From Undibacterium sp. (GTDB lineage Bacteria; Pseudomonadota; Gammaproteobacteria; Burkholderiales; Burkholderiaceae), in the NCBI GenBank assembly GCA_014376575.1, contig JACMRF010000077.1, forward strand, positions 1 through 6,016: 6,016 nucleotides of DNA, given 5' to 3'. Both the position numbers and the translations under genes were made by a program. Within the stretch, counting starts at the first letter, position 1, and every line of letters starts with the position of its first letter. The notes below the pieces were generated by a model. The model did not search any database. It was not told where the DNA came from and saw only the letters and a list, made by a program, of their open reading frames with translations. Positions 1 to 5,713 of the stretch are shown here, one piece after another.

Positions 1-18
1 AATGAAATCGTTCTGTTA

Positions 19-36
19 TTGGCATAAGTTTGCCAA
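19..36. other. Perfect 6-bp hairpin inside the IS end
   Basis: TTGGCA and TGCCAA pair perfectly around a six-base loop. The same hairpin is present in the right IS copy at 5819-5836. There is no adjacent T-run in transposase-sense orientation, so it is not a clear terminator. It lies in the roughly 180-base untranslated tail of the element and could shape transcript ends or transposase binding; that role is inference. Confidence 0.45.
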
Positions 37-60
37 AATGACGAGTTTTTAAAAGAAAAC

Positions 61-76
61 CACTCAGGAATGAGTG
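61..76. other. Perfect 6-bp hairpin with GGAA loop inside the IS end
   Basis: CACTCA and TGAGTG form an uninterrupted stem around a four-base GGAA loop. It recurs in the right copy at 5779-5794. The arms are identical in both copies. Its job is unknown; a transcript-end structure is one possibility. Confidence 0.45.
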
Positions 77-159
77 CATTTAAATAAAAAAATGGAAATT
101 GACCTAAGCGCGGCGGTTTGACTGCTTCGTGCAAAGGTCTCTATTTGTAGTTGATTCAT
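64..159 (-). pseudogene. Truncated start of an unidentified gene, cut by the IS
   Basis: On the minus strand an ATG at 157-159 is preceded by CGAGG about seven bases upstream, a good ribosome-binding site. The reading frame gives MNQLQIETFAR, but the IS tip starts at 141, so only the first six codons or so are host sequence. The remainder is IS noncoding DNA and ends at a TGA at 64-66. The likely reading is that an IS inserted immediately after the start of a gene and removed it. Too little remains to name the product. Confidence 0.3.
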
Positions 160-162
160 TAT

Positions 163-229
163 TTACCTCGTAGATTTAGATCGTACAAAGGCACCCATCA
201 AAATAAATAGAGCAAACACTGTTAATCAT
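163..229 (-). pseudogene. Tiny membrane peptide gene, apparently frameshifted
   Basis: On the minus strand an AAGGAG site (236-241) stands a few bases before an ATG at 227-229. That frame stops after 17 codons (TAA at 176-178). A neighbouring frame (163-225) encodes LTVFALFILMGAFVRSKSTR and stop: a hydrophobic segment followed by a basic tail, typical of a one-helix membrane peptide. A single-base slip near the start would join the two. The next start codon (159) follows closely, so this looks like an upstream small gene of the same operon. It is not recognised; it could also be chance. Confidence 0.25.
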
Positions 230-249
230 TTGCATCTCCTTGTACAGAA

Positions 250-276
250 TAGACGAATAAAAACTAATTCCTTACA
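250..276 (-). promoter_or_regulatory. Possible ECF-sigma-type promoter
   Basis: Read on the minus strand, TGTAAG (271-276) is followed after 15 bases by CGTCTA (250-255), and the AAGGAG ribosome site begins soon after. A GTAA-containing -35 and a CGTC -10 are features of several extracytoplasmic-function sigma factor promoters (family knowledge). The match is by eye only, and no sigma factor gene is in the window. It would drive the broken small operon ending at the left IS copy. Confidence 0.25.
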
Positions 277-382
277 CTCAGTTGCAAAATATTTTTGACA
301 CGCTGACTATATTCCCCTGATGTATTTATTCGTTGATTTGTATAGCTGCTTATTCTGGAGTTAGATGCTTGTTTTAATGATC

Positions 383-1324
383 TTAATTAAATAAATCAGT
401 TACCCCTTTAAATAGGCGTCGACATGCGCCAGGGCTGATACCCATATATTTCTTAAAAGCTTTACTAAACGCCGCCTCCGACCGGTAGCCAGCTCGTTCA
501 GCAATTGCTAGCATACTCATACTGCCTGATTCTAGCGATTCTTTAGCCCCCTGCATGCGCCACATGGTTAGATAATGCATCGGGGTCTGCCCTGCCAGCG
601 TGTGAAAGCGTTGCGCAAAAGCTGTACGAGACATGCCAGCCTGTTGCGCCAGTTCATCTAATGTCCAATTATATTCAGGTTTTTGATGCATGGCATTCAA
701 TGCCGCCCCAATTTTAGTATCTGCGATGGCGCCGACAACGCCCAAAGGCATTGTTGACTGCCTAATATAGACGCGCATGATCTGAATAAACAACACTTCT
801 ACCAAGCGGTTCACCACAGCCTCTGTTCCATGTCCCGAAGCTCGAGTTTCATGGCAAATAAAATTGATGGTCGTTTGTAACCAGGACAATTCGGTGGCAT
901 CAGCGTCTTTAATATGGATGAAAGGCGGCAGTGCGTCCAGTAAGGGCGAATGAATTTTGCGGTTAAATTCAAAATATCCGCACAGGATATTAACAGGTAC
1001 ACCACCACCACCGTAAACCACAGGTCCGTAACTTTCTATTTTCTTGCTACCGATAACTGCATCCATGGACAGTGCCACACTCTCTGGCGCGTCAAGTAGT
1101 GCATGCGCATGACCATGCGGAAAGACTACGACATCTCCAGCCTCCAGACAGATAGGACTTTCCTCACCGGTTATTCTGAGCCAGCATCTACCACGCGCTA
1201 CTAAATGAAACTCTGCGACTGATTTCTGTCCAACATCCATTCGCCAAGGTGCTGATAACTCGCAACGAAAATATACACCGCCGCTTAGTCGTAATGACTT
1301 CAATATGTCTGTAAGTGCATCCAT
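383..1324 (-). CDS. AraC-family transcriptional regulator with N-terminal cupin domain
   Basis: A 313-residue protein, a normal length for cupin_6-type AraC regulators, so apparently intact. Residues about 5-195 form the AraC-binding-like cupin: the segment at 63-74 (GD, VVFPHGHAH) is the typical cupin turn, though a metal site is not proven. Residues about 203-305 form the DNA-binding domain, with a first helix-turn-helix near 222-241 (TLDELAQQAGMSRTAFAQRF) and a second near 271-292, followed by the GISPGACRR-type ending. The ATG at 1322-1324 has no strong ribosome site, so the exact start is moderately certain. It diverges from the broken CMD-family gene at 1474, and regulators of this type often control the neighbouring divergent gene (inference). 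The effector is unknown. The 5' half of the gene faces a shared AT-rich control region. Confidence 0.9.
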   Translation of the reverse strand: MDALTDILKSLRLSGGVYFRCELSAPWRMDVGQKSVAEFHLVARGRCWLRITGEESPICLEAGDVVVFPHGHAHALLDAPESVALSMDAVIGSKKIESYGPVVYGGGGVPVNILCGYFEFNRKIHSPLLDALPPFIHIKDADATELSWLQTTINFICHETRASGHGTEAVVNRLVEVLFIQIMRVYIRQSTMPLGVVGAIADTKIGAALNAMHQKPEYNWTLDELAQQAGMSRTAFAQRFHTLAGQTPMHYLTMWRMQGAKESLESGSMSMLAIAERAGYRSEAAFSKAFKKYMGISPGACRRLFKGVTDLFN

Positions 1325-1346
1325 AGTAATATATTTGAACTAATGA

Positions 1347-1359
1347 GCATAAATTATGC
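1347..1359. promoter_or_regulatory. Perfect dyad, candidate operator between divergent genes
   Basis: GCATAA and TTATGC flank a single central A, giving a perfect 13-base inverted repeat. It lies 23-35 bases upstream of the AraC start and about 115 bases upstream of the divergent CMD gene. AraC proteins usually prefer direct repeats, so it could instead bind another dimeric regulator. Function is inferred from position. Confidence 0.3.
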
Positions 1360-1374
1360 ATTAAATAGCATTGT

Positions 1375-1402
1375 TTGTACATTATTTTAAATAAAATATA
1401 CT
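1375..1402 (+). promoter_or_regulatory. Possible sigma-70 promoter for the CMD gene
   Basis: TTGTAC (1375-1380) and TATACT (1397-1402) are separated by 16 bases. The -10 box matches five of six consensus bases; the -35 box matches only TTG. A weak -35 fits an activator-dependent promoter, and an AraC gene lies next door, but the region is AT-rich and matches of this kind arise by chance. Confidence 0.3.
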
Positions 1403-1473
1403 TATCGTAATTACATCATAGCCAATTGAGCTGGACACAATATTTTCTCTATCATTCACCGAAAGGAATTAAC

Positions 1474-2042
1474 ATGTCTCATCAACCAACCCTTACCCTA
1501 CCTATGCAAACTATCGAAAATGGCACGCCTAGAGCGAAAGAGGTTTTGGATAAAGCCCTCAAGCAAGTAGGTTTCATTCCAAACATGTATGGCTTCATGG
1601 TCAATTCTCCAGCTATGCTGGATACCTATCTTTTTGGCTACAACCAGTTTCGTACTGAATCAGGTTTTACCCAGTCGAGCAAGAAGTGGTATTTCTTACC
1701 ATCAGCCGTGAGAACGTTTGCCATTTCTGCGTTTCGGCGCATAGCGTGATTGCCGATGCATTCTCTAAAGTGCCTATCGAAGTTACCGACGCAATTCGTA
1801 ACGGCACAGAAATCTAGGATGCGAAGTTAAAAGCATTAAATCACTTCACTATAGAGTTGCTCAATACACGTGGCCGTCCTTGCAAGACCCAGGTGACTGC
1901 ATTTATAGCGGCGGGACATACCGAAGCAGACGTACTGAGTGTACTACTTGCCATTAGCGTCAAAGTGCTCAGCAACTACGCGAACCACTTGTTCGAGACA
2001 CCGTTAGATGACATGTTCAAAGTGCGTGAATGGCATGCTTAA
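1474..2042 (+). pseudogene. Broken carboxymuconolactone decarboxylase/AhpD-family (peroxidase-related) gene
   Basis: A strong ribosome site (AAAGGA, about six bases before the ATG) begins a frame reading MSHQPTLTLPMQTIENG for about 69 residues. Near 1675-1683 the homologous reading moves to another frame: QEVVFLTISRENVCHFCVSA and onward. A TAG at 1815-1817 then interrupts that frame, which resumes and ends at TAA 2040-2042 (FKVREWHA). Restoring one lost base near 1680 and reading through the TAG gives about 189 residues, normal for this family of alkylhydroperoxidase-like proteins. The redox motif CxxCxxxH (Cys 1719-1721, Cys 1728-1730, His 1740-1742) is preserved but out of frame with the start. 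Two separate lesions make this a pseudogene rather than a sequencing slip alone. It is probably the former target of the divergent AraC regulator. Confidence 0.85.
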
Positions 2043-2226
2043 TAATCATTAAGGCATTAAAAGGGACTCGTAAGATTGCTTGTTATTTGCCGTGGACGAT
2101 ATGTCATAAATCGTGGCAGATGCGTCATGGCGAATAAATATTACATACGTTATGATGAGATAATGTGGTGCATTTCCCTTACATCGCTATCGCCTAAATA
2201 TCTATCATTAAGTAAAGGAGTAAAAA

Positions 2227-2649
2227 ATGGGATGCTACAACTCAGTTGTTATTAACGCCCCTGTTGAGCAGGTTTGGAAAAAGCTTCGTAATTTTCATGA
2301 TTTGTCTTGGGCTGCTGGTGTCATTGAACACTGCGAAGCGGTTGGAGACATTCCGGCCCTGCAGATTGGGGCCAAACGTGTATTAAACAATGCCTTTCAT
2401 GAAACACTGCAAGCCATCGATGATGTTTCGCATGTGGTGCGATACAGTATTGACGATGGTCCGGAAGCAGTATCCAAAGACAACGTGCAGGGCTATGTCG
2501 GTGAAGTTCGAGTTTTCTCAGTTTCAGAAAATGACGGCAGTTTCGTCATCTGGACTTCTAATTGGGAATCAAGTGGCGGCGGTGTTGCTGAGTTCTGCAA
2601 TCCAATTTACCATGCGTTATTGTCTGCTTTGAAGAAGAGTTTTGCTTAA
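2227..2649 (+). CDS. SRPBCC-family (polyketide cyclase/START-like) protein
   Basis: A 140-residue protein with a very good ribosome site (AAAGGAG, then six bases, then ATG). It begins with the hallmark of the SRPBCC fold, VVINAPVEQVWKKLRNFHDL at residues 7-26: a first strand, then the alpha-1 segment with the conserved AP..VW pattern. The middle has alternating strand-like segments (ALQIGAKRVL, HVVRYSIDDG, SFVIWTSNWE), and the end is an amphipathic helix (about 122-139) as in polyketide_cyc2 proteins. Length is normal and no lesions are visible. The fold binds hydrophobic ligands; the ligand here cannot be read from sequence. The 184 bases before it (2043-2226) hold no gene that I can see, and it may have its own promoter or be read through from the broken CMD gene. 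Confidence 0.85.
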   Translation: MGCYNSVVINAPVEQVWKKLRNFHDLSWAAGVIEHCEAVGDIPALQIGAKRVLNNAFHETLQAIDDVSHVVRYSIDDGPEAVSKDNVQGYVGEVRVFSVSENDGSFVIWTSNWESSGGGVAEFCNPIYHALLSALKKSFA

Positions 2650-2675
2650 AATGCAAGTCAACAAAATGCGGTAAT

Positions 2676-2699
2676 AACTGGTGGCTGAAGCCGCCAGTT
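2676..2699. terminator. Hairpin between convergent genes, possible terminator
   Basis: AACTGGTGGCT pairs with AGCCGCCAGTT (one G-T wobble), giving a strong GC-rich stem with a very short loop. It lies 27 bases past the SRPBCC stop and overlaps the stop codon of the convergent MEDS gene (2698-2700). There is no clear T-run on either side, so it is not a textbook intrinsic terminator, but its position fits a shared bidirectional transcript end. Confidence 0.45.
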
Positions 2700-3243
2700 A
2701 AATCCCTAAGAAGCGGGCTAGCGGGTAACGAAAAGTGTCATCATGACACTTAAGGGCGCTCAGTACGGCAGTACCGGAAAACTCCCTGACATCATACTGG
2801 CATAAGCTAACTACAGGGAATCGATGCCCCAAGCTGGCATTGTAACGAACTTCAAACTCATTAATATCCTCAACGCCCATCCCCCTTTGTAAAAACCAAG
2901 CCATATCCCCGAGTACCCGCAATTTATGAATGCCATGCTTGCTGGCATTCAGAAAAGATTTTTCAAGAAAATCATACATTTCCGCTCCGTTCGACATTCC
3001 ATCCATAACAGTCAGACGACCTTCCTCTATGCCTAGGTCAATAGCCGGCCTGACAGTGGGCAACTCCTTCAGAATATGCGTCTGCGCAACGTCGGCAGCG
3101 ACTAGAAAGTAGTGATCACCAGCCTACAAACCGCTTAGCAGAAAAGGCAGTGACATTTTTAATCGGCCAGGATCAGTTTCATAAAAGGTACAAAGATGAC
3201 TACCATAGTCAATATTAATCCCTTCAAGATCAATATGAGCCAT
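2698..3243 (-). pseudogene. MEDS (DcmR sensory) domain protein interrupted by an amber stop
   Basis: Starting at ATG 3241-3243 the frame reads MAHIDLEGINIDYGSHLCTF, then YETDPGRLKMSLPFLLSGL, then TAG (3124-3126, codon 40), then AGDHYFLVAADVAQTHILKE and on without interruption to TAA 2698-2700, 181 codons in all. The HLCTFYET opening, a hydrophobic SLPFLLSGL stretch, a YFLVAAD strand and the later GMSNGAEMYDFLEKSF and FPVVSLCQYD segments match my memory of the MEDS domain named for DcmR, the dichloromethane dehalogenase repressor. CAG to TAG is one transition and would restore LLSGLQAGDHYF, so the break looks recent. DcmR has an N-terminal DNA-binding part; none is here, and an IS3 scrap ends four bases upstream of the start. 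No ribosome site is visible. Residual translation could restart at the internal ATG (3061-3063). Confidence 0.75.
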
Positions 3244-3247
3244 TCTA

Positions 3248-3394
3248 CTGAATTAGACCCGATTTAGTAGCAGGGCAAGTACGATGATTATGTTGCATTC
3301 TTGTTGTGTCAGTCATGCGCTCATCCATAGCCCAGCCTACAATCTCGCAAGTATGTAAATCTTTAACAGCACCAAGATGTAGACAAGCTTTCAC
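3248..3394 (-). pseudogene. IS3-family (IS150-like) transposase fragment
   Basis: The translation contains LGAVKDLHTCEIVGWAMDER followed by MT, which strongly resembles the integrase core of IS3-family OrfB proteins (usual form: GWLYLA.VKDL.TCEIVGWAMD.RMT). Further on, ATKSGLIQ resembles the stretch before the conserved GLIHHSDRGSQY, but the spacing is shorter than normal and the sequence ends (TAG 3245-3247) before HSDRG. So this is a core scrap of about 49 codons with an internal deletion, lacking catalytic residues and both IS ends. It is in the same orientation as, and directly abuts, the MEDS start. It is inactive and marks an old insertion or rearrangement. The upstream 3428-3540 is AT-rich and shows nothing convincing. 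Confidence 0.75.
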
Positions 3395-3540
3395 GCCGAA
3401 TACCCGCAAGATGAAATTTTTTTTCACAAAAAACTAAAACAACCACAAATACAGCTCTACTATTGAATAAATTCTCAGCTAAAACCAACTATGTTTACGA
3501 ACAATAGACACCTAGTAAAACATCCCATGAAAATATAAAT

Positions 3541-4386
3541 CTACAACTTTAATTTTTTAAACCATGCATATTGATCGGCGGTAAGTGTTTCTTTCGGGGT
3601 CAGTAAAGCATAGTCGAGCGCGGTGCGTATTTCCGGCTCTTCTGGAGGCAAAGAACACTTCATTAGGTAGTCAAGCAGATTCATCGCGTTACCAAGACTT
3701 TGCCCATACTGCTCAAAAATCTCCGTAGCTTTGACATGCATTGCTGGATCCTCCATCCAGCAATCATAATCGGTAACAATCCCTAAAGTTGCATAGCAAA
3801 TTTGCGCTTCGCGAGCTAGAAACACTTCCGGCACATTAGTCATACCGACAACTTGGCACCCAGCTTGGCGTAGAAAGTGGCTTTCAGCCCTAGTACCAAG
3901 GCGAGGGCCTTCGACGCAAGCATAAGTTGCACCCGCATGAAGCTTGTAGCCACATTGAGATGCACCTTTTGCAACCCAGGTAACAAGATTAACAGAAACA
4001 GGCTCAGCCATCGAAAGGTGAGCTGAAACACCTGCGCCAAAGAAGGTTTGTTGGCGTTTGCCTTTGGTCCAATCGAAATATTGATCCGGCATCACGAAGT
4101 CTCCAGGTGCCATCTCCTTTGACAGACTACCAATCGCAGATACTCCGAGAATTTGTGTCACTCCCAGTGATTTCAAAGCGAATATATTGGCACGATAATT
4201 GATTTCGTGCGGTAGCAGACGATGTCCAGCGCCATGACGTGCAAGGAAAAATAACTCATGTGTCCCCCATCGCCCTTTTACGACACTTCCTGAAGGCTCT
4301 CCAAACGGAGTCGTAATTTCAATTTCCTCTAGCACCTCCACTTCATCTAGTGCATAAATTCCTGTTCCACCTAATATTGCTAACAT
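3541..4386 (-). CDS. mtnP: S-methyl-5'-thioadenosine phosphorylase (MTAP/PNP family)
   Basis: A 281-residue protein of normal family length, started by ATG with an AAGGA site about six bases upstream. It cleaves methylthioadenosine with phosphate to adenine and methylthioribose-1-phosphate, in cytoplasmic methionine/purine salvage. Visible motifs in order: GGTGIY (6-11), RHGAGH (50-55, phosphate side), PHEINYRANI (59-68), GSL (86-88), PGDFV.PDQ (94-102), CVEGPRLGTRAES (157-169), GMTNVPE (181-187, ribose-binding Met) and TDYDCW (205-210). The two aspartates of the last motif contact the adenine base in MTAP, favouring MTAP over plain purine nucleoside phosphorylase or the inosine-specific variant. 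A tail of about 35 residues extends beyond the core. The gene follows a CMD-family gene by 35 bases and is probably cotranscribed. No clear terminator follows it. Confidence 0.93.
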   Translation of the reverse strand: MLAILGGTGIYALDEVEVLEEIEITTPFGEPSGSVVKGRWGTHELFFLARHGAGHRLLPHEINYRANIFALKSLGVTQILGVSAIGSLSKEMAPGDFVMPDQYFDWTKGKRQQTFFGAGVSAHLSMAEPVSVNLVTWVAKGASQCGYKLHAGATYACVEGPRLGTRAESHFLRQAGCQVVGMTNVPEVFLAREAQICYATLGIVTDYDCWMEDPAMHVKATEIFEQYGQSLGNAMNLLDYLMKCSLPPEEPEIRTALDYALLTPKETLTADQYAWFKKLKL

Positions 4387-4421
4387 TTAGAGTCCTTGTC
4401 CAAAAATATAAAATAGTCTAT

Positions 4422-5003
4422 TCACTGCCCATGATGTTGCGGAAGTGCGTCGAACTTAGGTGGCAACTTGCAAAATCCTTGCGCGGAAACATCCAGTGCC
4501 GAATTAAACTTGCTGGACAGATTCTGGAACGCAATCAGCGCGGTGAGTTCGATGACGGCCTCATCATTGAAATAGTCTTTGAGACGCGCAATCAATGAAA
4601 CGTCCACCTGACGGTCGCTATAGGTAACAGCTTCCGTATATGCCAAGGCAGCCTTGATACGGGCATCGAACATGGATGATTCCTCAAAATGATGCAAAGC
4701 CTCTAAGTGCGCCTCGGTCAGGCCACGTTTCAGCGCCGTAGCAGAGTTGATATCGACGCAGAACGCACACCAGTTGATCTGCGATACACGTACCGTTACC
4801 AGCGTACGCAAGGCTGGCTCAATTGGTGAAGACTTCCGATCAAGTGCACCATAGAGCAACGACAGGGCGGCAAAAACTTTCGGAGATCGTGCCCACAGCC
4901 GGGCAGGTTCCAGCTCACGCCCATAGTGCCGCCGTTGATTGGCGAGAAATATCCTTACGTACCAAGGGAAACGATGGTTAGATGGAGTTTGAATATAACT
5001 CAT
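4422..5003 (-). CDS. Carboxymuconolactone decarboxylase/AhpD-family protein
   Basis: The chosen start ATG (5001-5003) follows GGAAGG with a six-base gap; a longer frame from a TTG at 5082-5084 has weaker support. This gives 193 residues. The CMD-fold core has LRTLVTVRVSQINWCAFCVD at 65-84, with the redox pair Cys79 and Cys82. The position usually held by the third residue of the AhpD CxxCxxxH motif is Asn86, not His. The C-terminal half (ALAYTEAVT near 119-127, ELTALIAFQNLSSKFNSAL at 152-170) is the typical second helical repeat. Members include alkylhydroperoxidase-like antioxidants and decarboxylases; which applies here is not decidable. It leads a two-gene unit with mtnP, 35 bases downstream. 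It is only distantly similar to the broken CMD gene at 1474, so not a recent duplicate. Confidence 0.88.
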   Translation of the reverse strand: MSYIQTPSNHRFPWYVRIFLANQRRHYGRELEPARLWARSPKVFAALSLLYGALDRKSSPIEPALRTLVTVRVSQINWCAFCVDINSATALKRGLTEAHLEALHHFEESSMFDARIKAALAYTEAVTYSDRQVDVSLIARLKDYFNDEAVIELTALIAFQNLSSKFNSALDVSAQGFCKLPPKFDALPQHHGQ

Positions 5004-5031
5004 GATGTACCTTCCATATCTATAATTTAAA

Positions 5032-5058
5032 ATAATAAACAGGATATCTGTGTTGCAA
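5032..5058 (-). promoter_or_regulatory. Possible promoter for the CMD-mtnP unit
   Basis: On the minus strand TTGCAA (5053-5058) and TATTAT (5032-5037) are 15 bases apart, upstream of the CMD start at 5003. Each resembles the sigma-70 boxes (TATTAT differs at one base), but the spacing is short and the DNA is AT-rich. The upstream copA remnant ends at 5115, so this 110-base gap is the natural place for a promoter. Confidence 0.3.
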
Positions 5059-5114
5059 CCATTGCAGATCACGGAGCGTTTCAATGTGCGTCTAGCAGCA
5101 GAAATATCCTCTAT

Positions 5115-5285
5115 TCAAAGCTTCACACGATTCAGCCGAAGTGCATTACCGGTTACCGACACCGAACTGAAACTCATAGCCGCCGCAGCAATCATTGGCG
5201 AGAGCAGCAATCCAAAAAACGGGTATAGCAGACCCGTTGCTACTGGCACACCCAGCGCATTGTAAATAAAGACTATATGCAATCT
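5115..5285 (-). pseudogene. copA: 3' end remnant of a copper-type P1B ATPase gene
   Basis: The frame reads [20 protein letters not shown], then [20 protein letters not shown] and [14 protein letters not shown] before TGA (5115-5117). This is the highly conserved C-terminus of CopA-like heavy-metal ATPases: the IYN.LG.P.A.G stretch, the transmembrane segment with [14 protein letters not shown], and the N.LRL end. Only about 48-55 of the usual 700-800 residues remain. Recognisable homology fades upstream near 5280, where no HP, DKTGT or GDG ATPase motif is found, so the catalytic part is missing. It is a deletion remnant and cannot make a pump. It suggests that the CMD-mtnP unit once sat downstream of a metal-export gene, or that unrelated segments were joined here. 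Confidence 0.85.
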
Positions 5286-5713
5286 AAGGTTGGATGAGCC
5301 AATTTTTTATGTCCAAACTGTTTAACCAACAATCGTTACTATGGTTGGAATCAGCCACTTGCATCAAATTATAATAATTCAAAGTTACCAGATGTATAAG
5401 AAAATAATAGCTACATCAACCCAAAATAATCGCCAACAAAAGATTTCGTTTAAATAATATTTACAGGCATAGACGGGCGTGAATCCAACCCTTTTAAGTT
5501 CTGAAAATTTTAAGTTTCCGATAATTTCCTCTTTTTTAAACCAGAAATTTATTCTAATTAACGTTATTGCTGATTCAAGTGCCGCTAAAATTTCATGATT
5601 TTGCCGCATGTATAAAAAGGAGCGAATGGAGCGCCGATAAAAAGGATGCTGAAAAATACCCCGAAAATTCGACTAGCAACTACTTTATGGATAATTTGTT
5701 TTAAGTACATATT
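5286..5713. other. Gene-poor stretch before the right IS copy
   Basis: About 430 AT-rich bases without a recognisable gene. A minus-strand frame of 74 codons (5385-5609, MRQNHEILAALESAITLIRI and on) looks protein-like in its first 55 residues, but it has no ribosome site and matches no family I can name. On the plus strand an AAGGAG precedes a five-codon frame (ATG at 5616-5618), and an ATG at 5646 opens a 27-residue frame that runs into the IS (MLKNTPKIRLATTLWIICFK and on). These may be start or end scraps of genes cut by rearrangement. None is supported well enough to call. Confidence 0.4.

Larger units (their letters stand above)
1..141 (+). repeat. Left copy of inverted IS end (3' noncoding end of an IS5-type element)
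   Basis: These bases are the reverse complement of 5714-5854. Positions 1-127 match with a single difference (base 86, A here, T in the other copy). After a five-base block with three differences (128-132), the match resumes over AAAGGTCTC (133-141) and then fades. In the right copy the same sequence sits just past the stop codon of a transposase, so this is read as the 3' untranslated end of an insertion sequence whose coding part lies left of the window and is read on the plus strand. The outer tip is probably GTCTC at 141 (GAGACC read inward). The match runs to base 1, so the true repeat is probably longer. No matching target duplication is visible in the flanks. Confidence 0.85.

Noticed and set aside
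253..333. Inverted repeat ACGAATAAA / TTTATTCGT downstream of the AraC gene, considered as a terminator.
   Set aside because: The arms are AT-rich and 63 bases apart with no adjacent T-run, which is likely chance in this base composition.
1426..1749. A 107-codon plus-strand frame starting at 1426, upstream of the CMD start.
   Set aside because: The extra 16 codons have no ribosome site and read as intergenic DNA. The ATG at 1474 has a strong site and the family-like N-terminus. The tail after about 1680 is out-of-frame sequence.
1815..3126. Two genes carry in-frame TAG codons (1815-1817 and 3124-3126), suggesting amber recoding.
   Set aside because: TAG is used as the ordinary stop of mtnP (3541-3543) and of the transposase (5894-5896), and the first gene also carries a frameshift. 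Simple decay explains both better.
4350..4598. An 82-codon plus-strand frame across the mtnP-CMD junction.
   Set aside because: It overlaps two well-supported minus-strand genes and their ribosome site, and has no family resemblance.
5050..5265. A 71-codon plus-strand frame.
   Set aside because: It is the antisense shadow of the copA C-terminal remnant, whose minus-strand translation is clearly conserved.
5286..5400. Repeated GTTGG/CCAAC words considered as an integron attC site.
   Set aside because: No paired core sites with the required spacing and symmetry, and no integrase gene in view.
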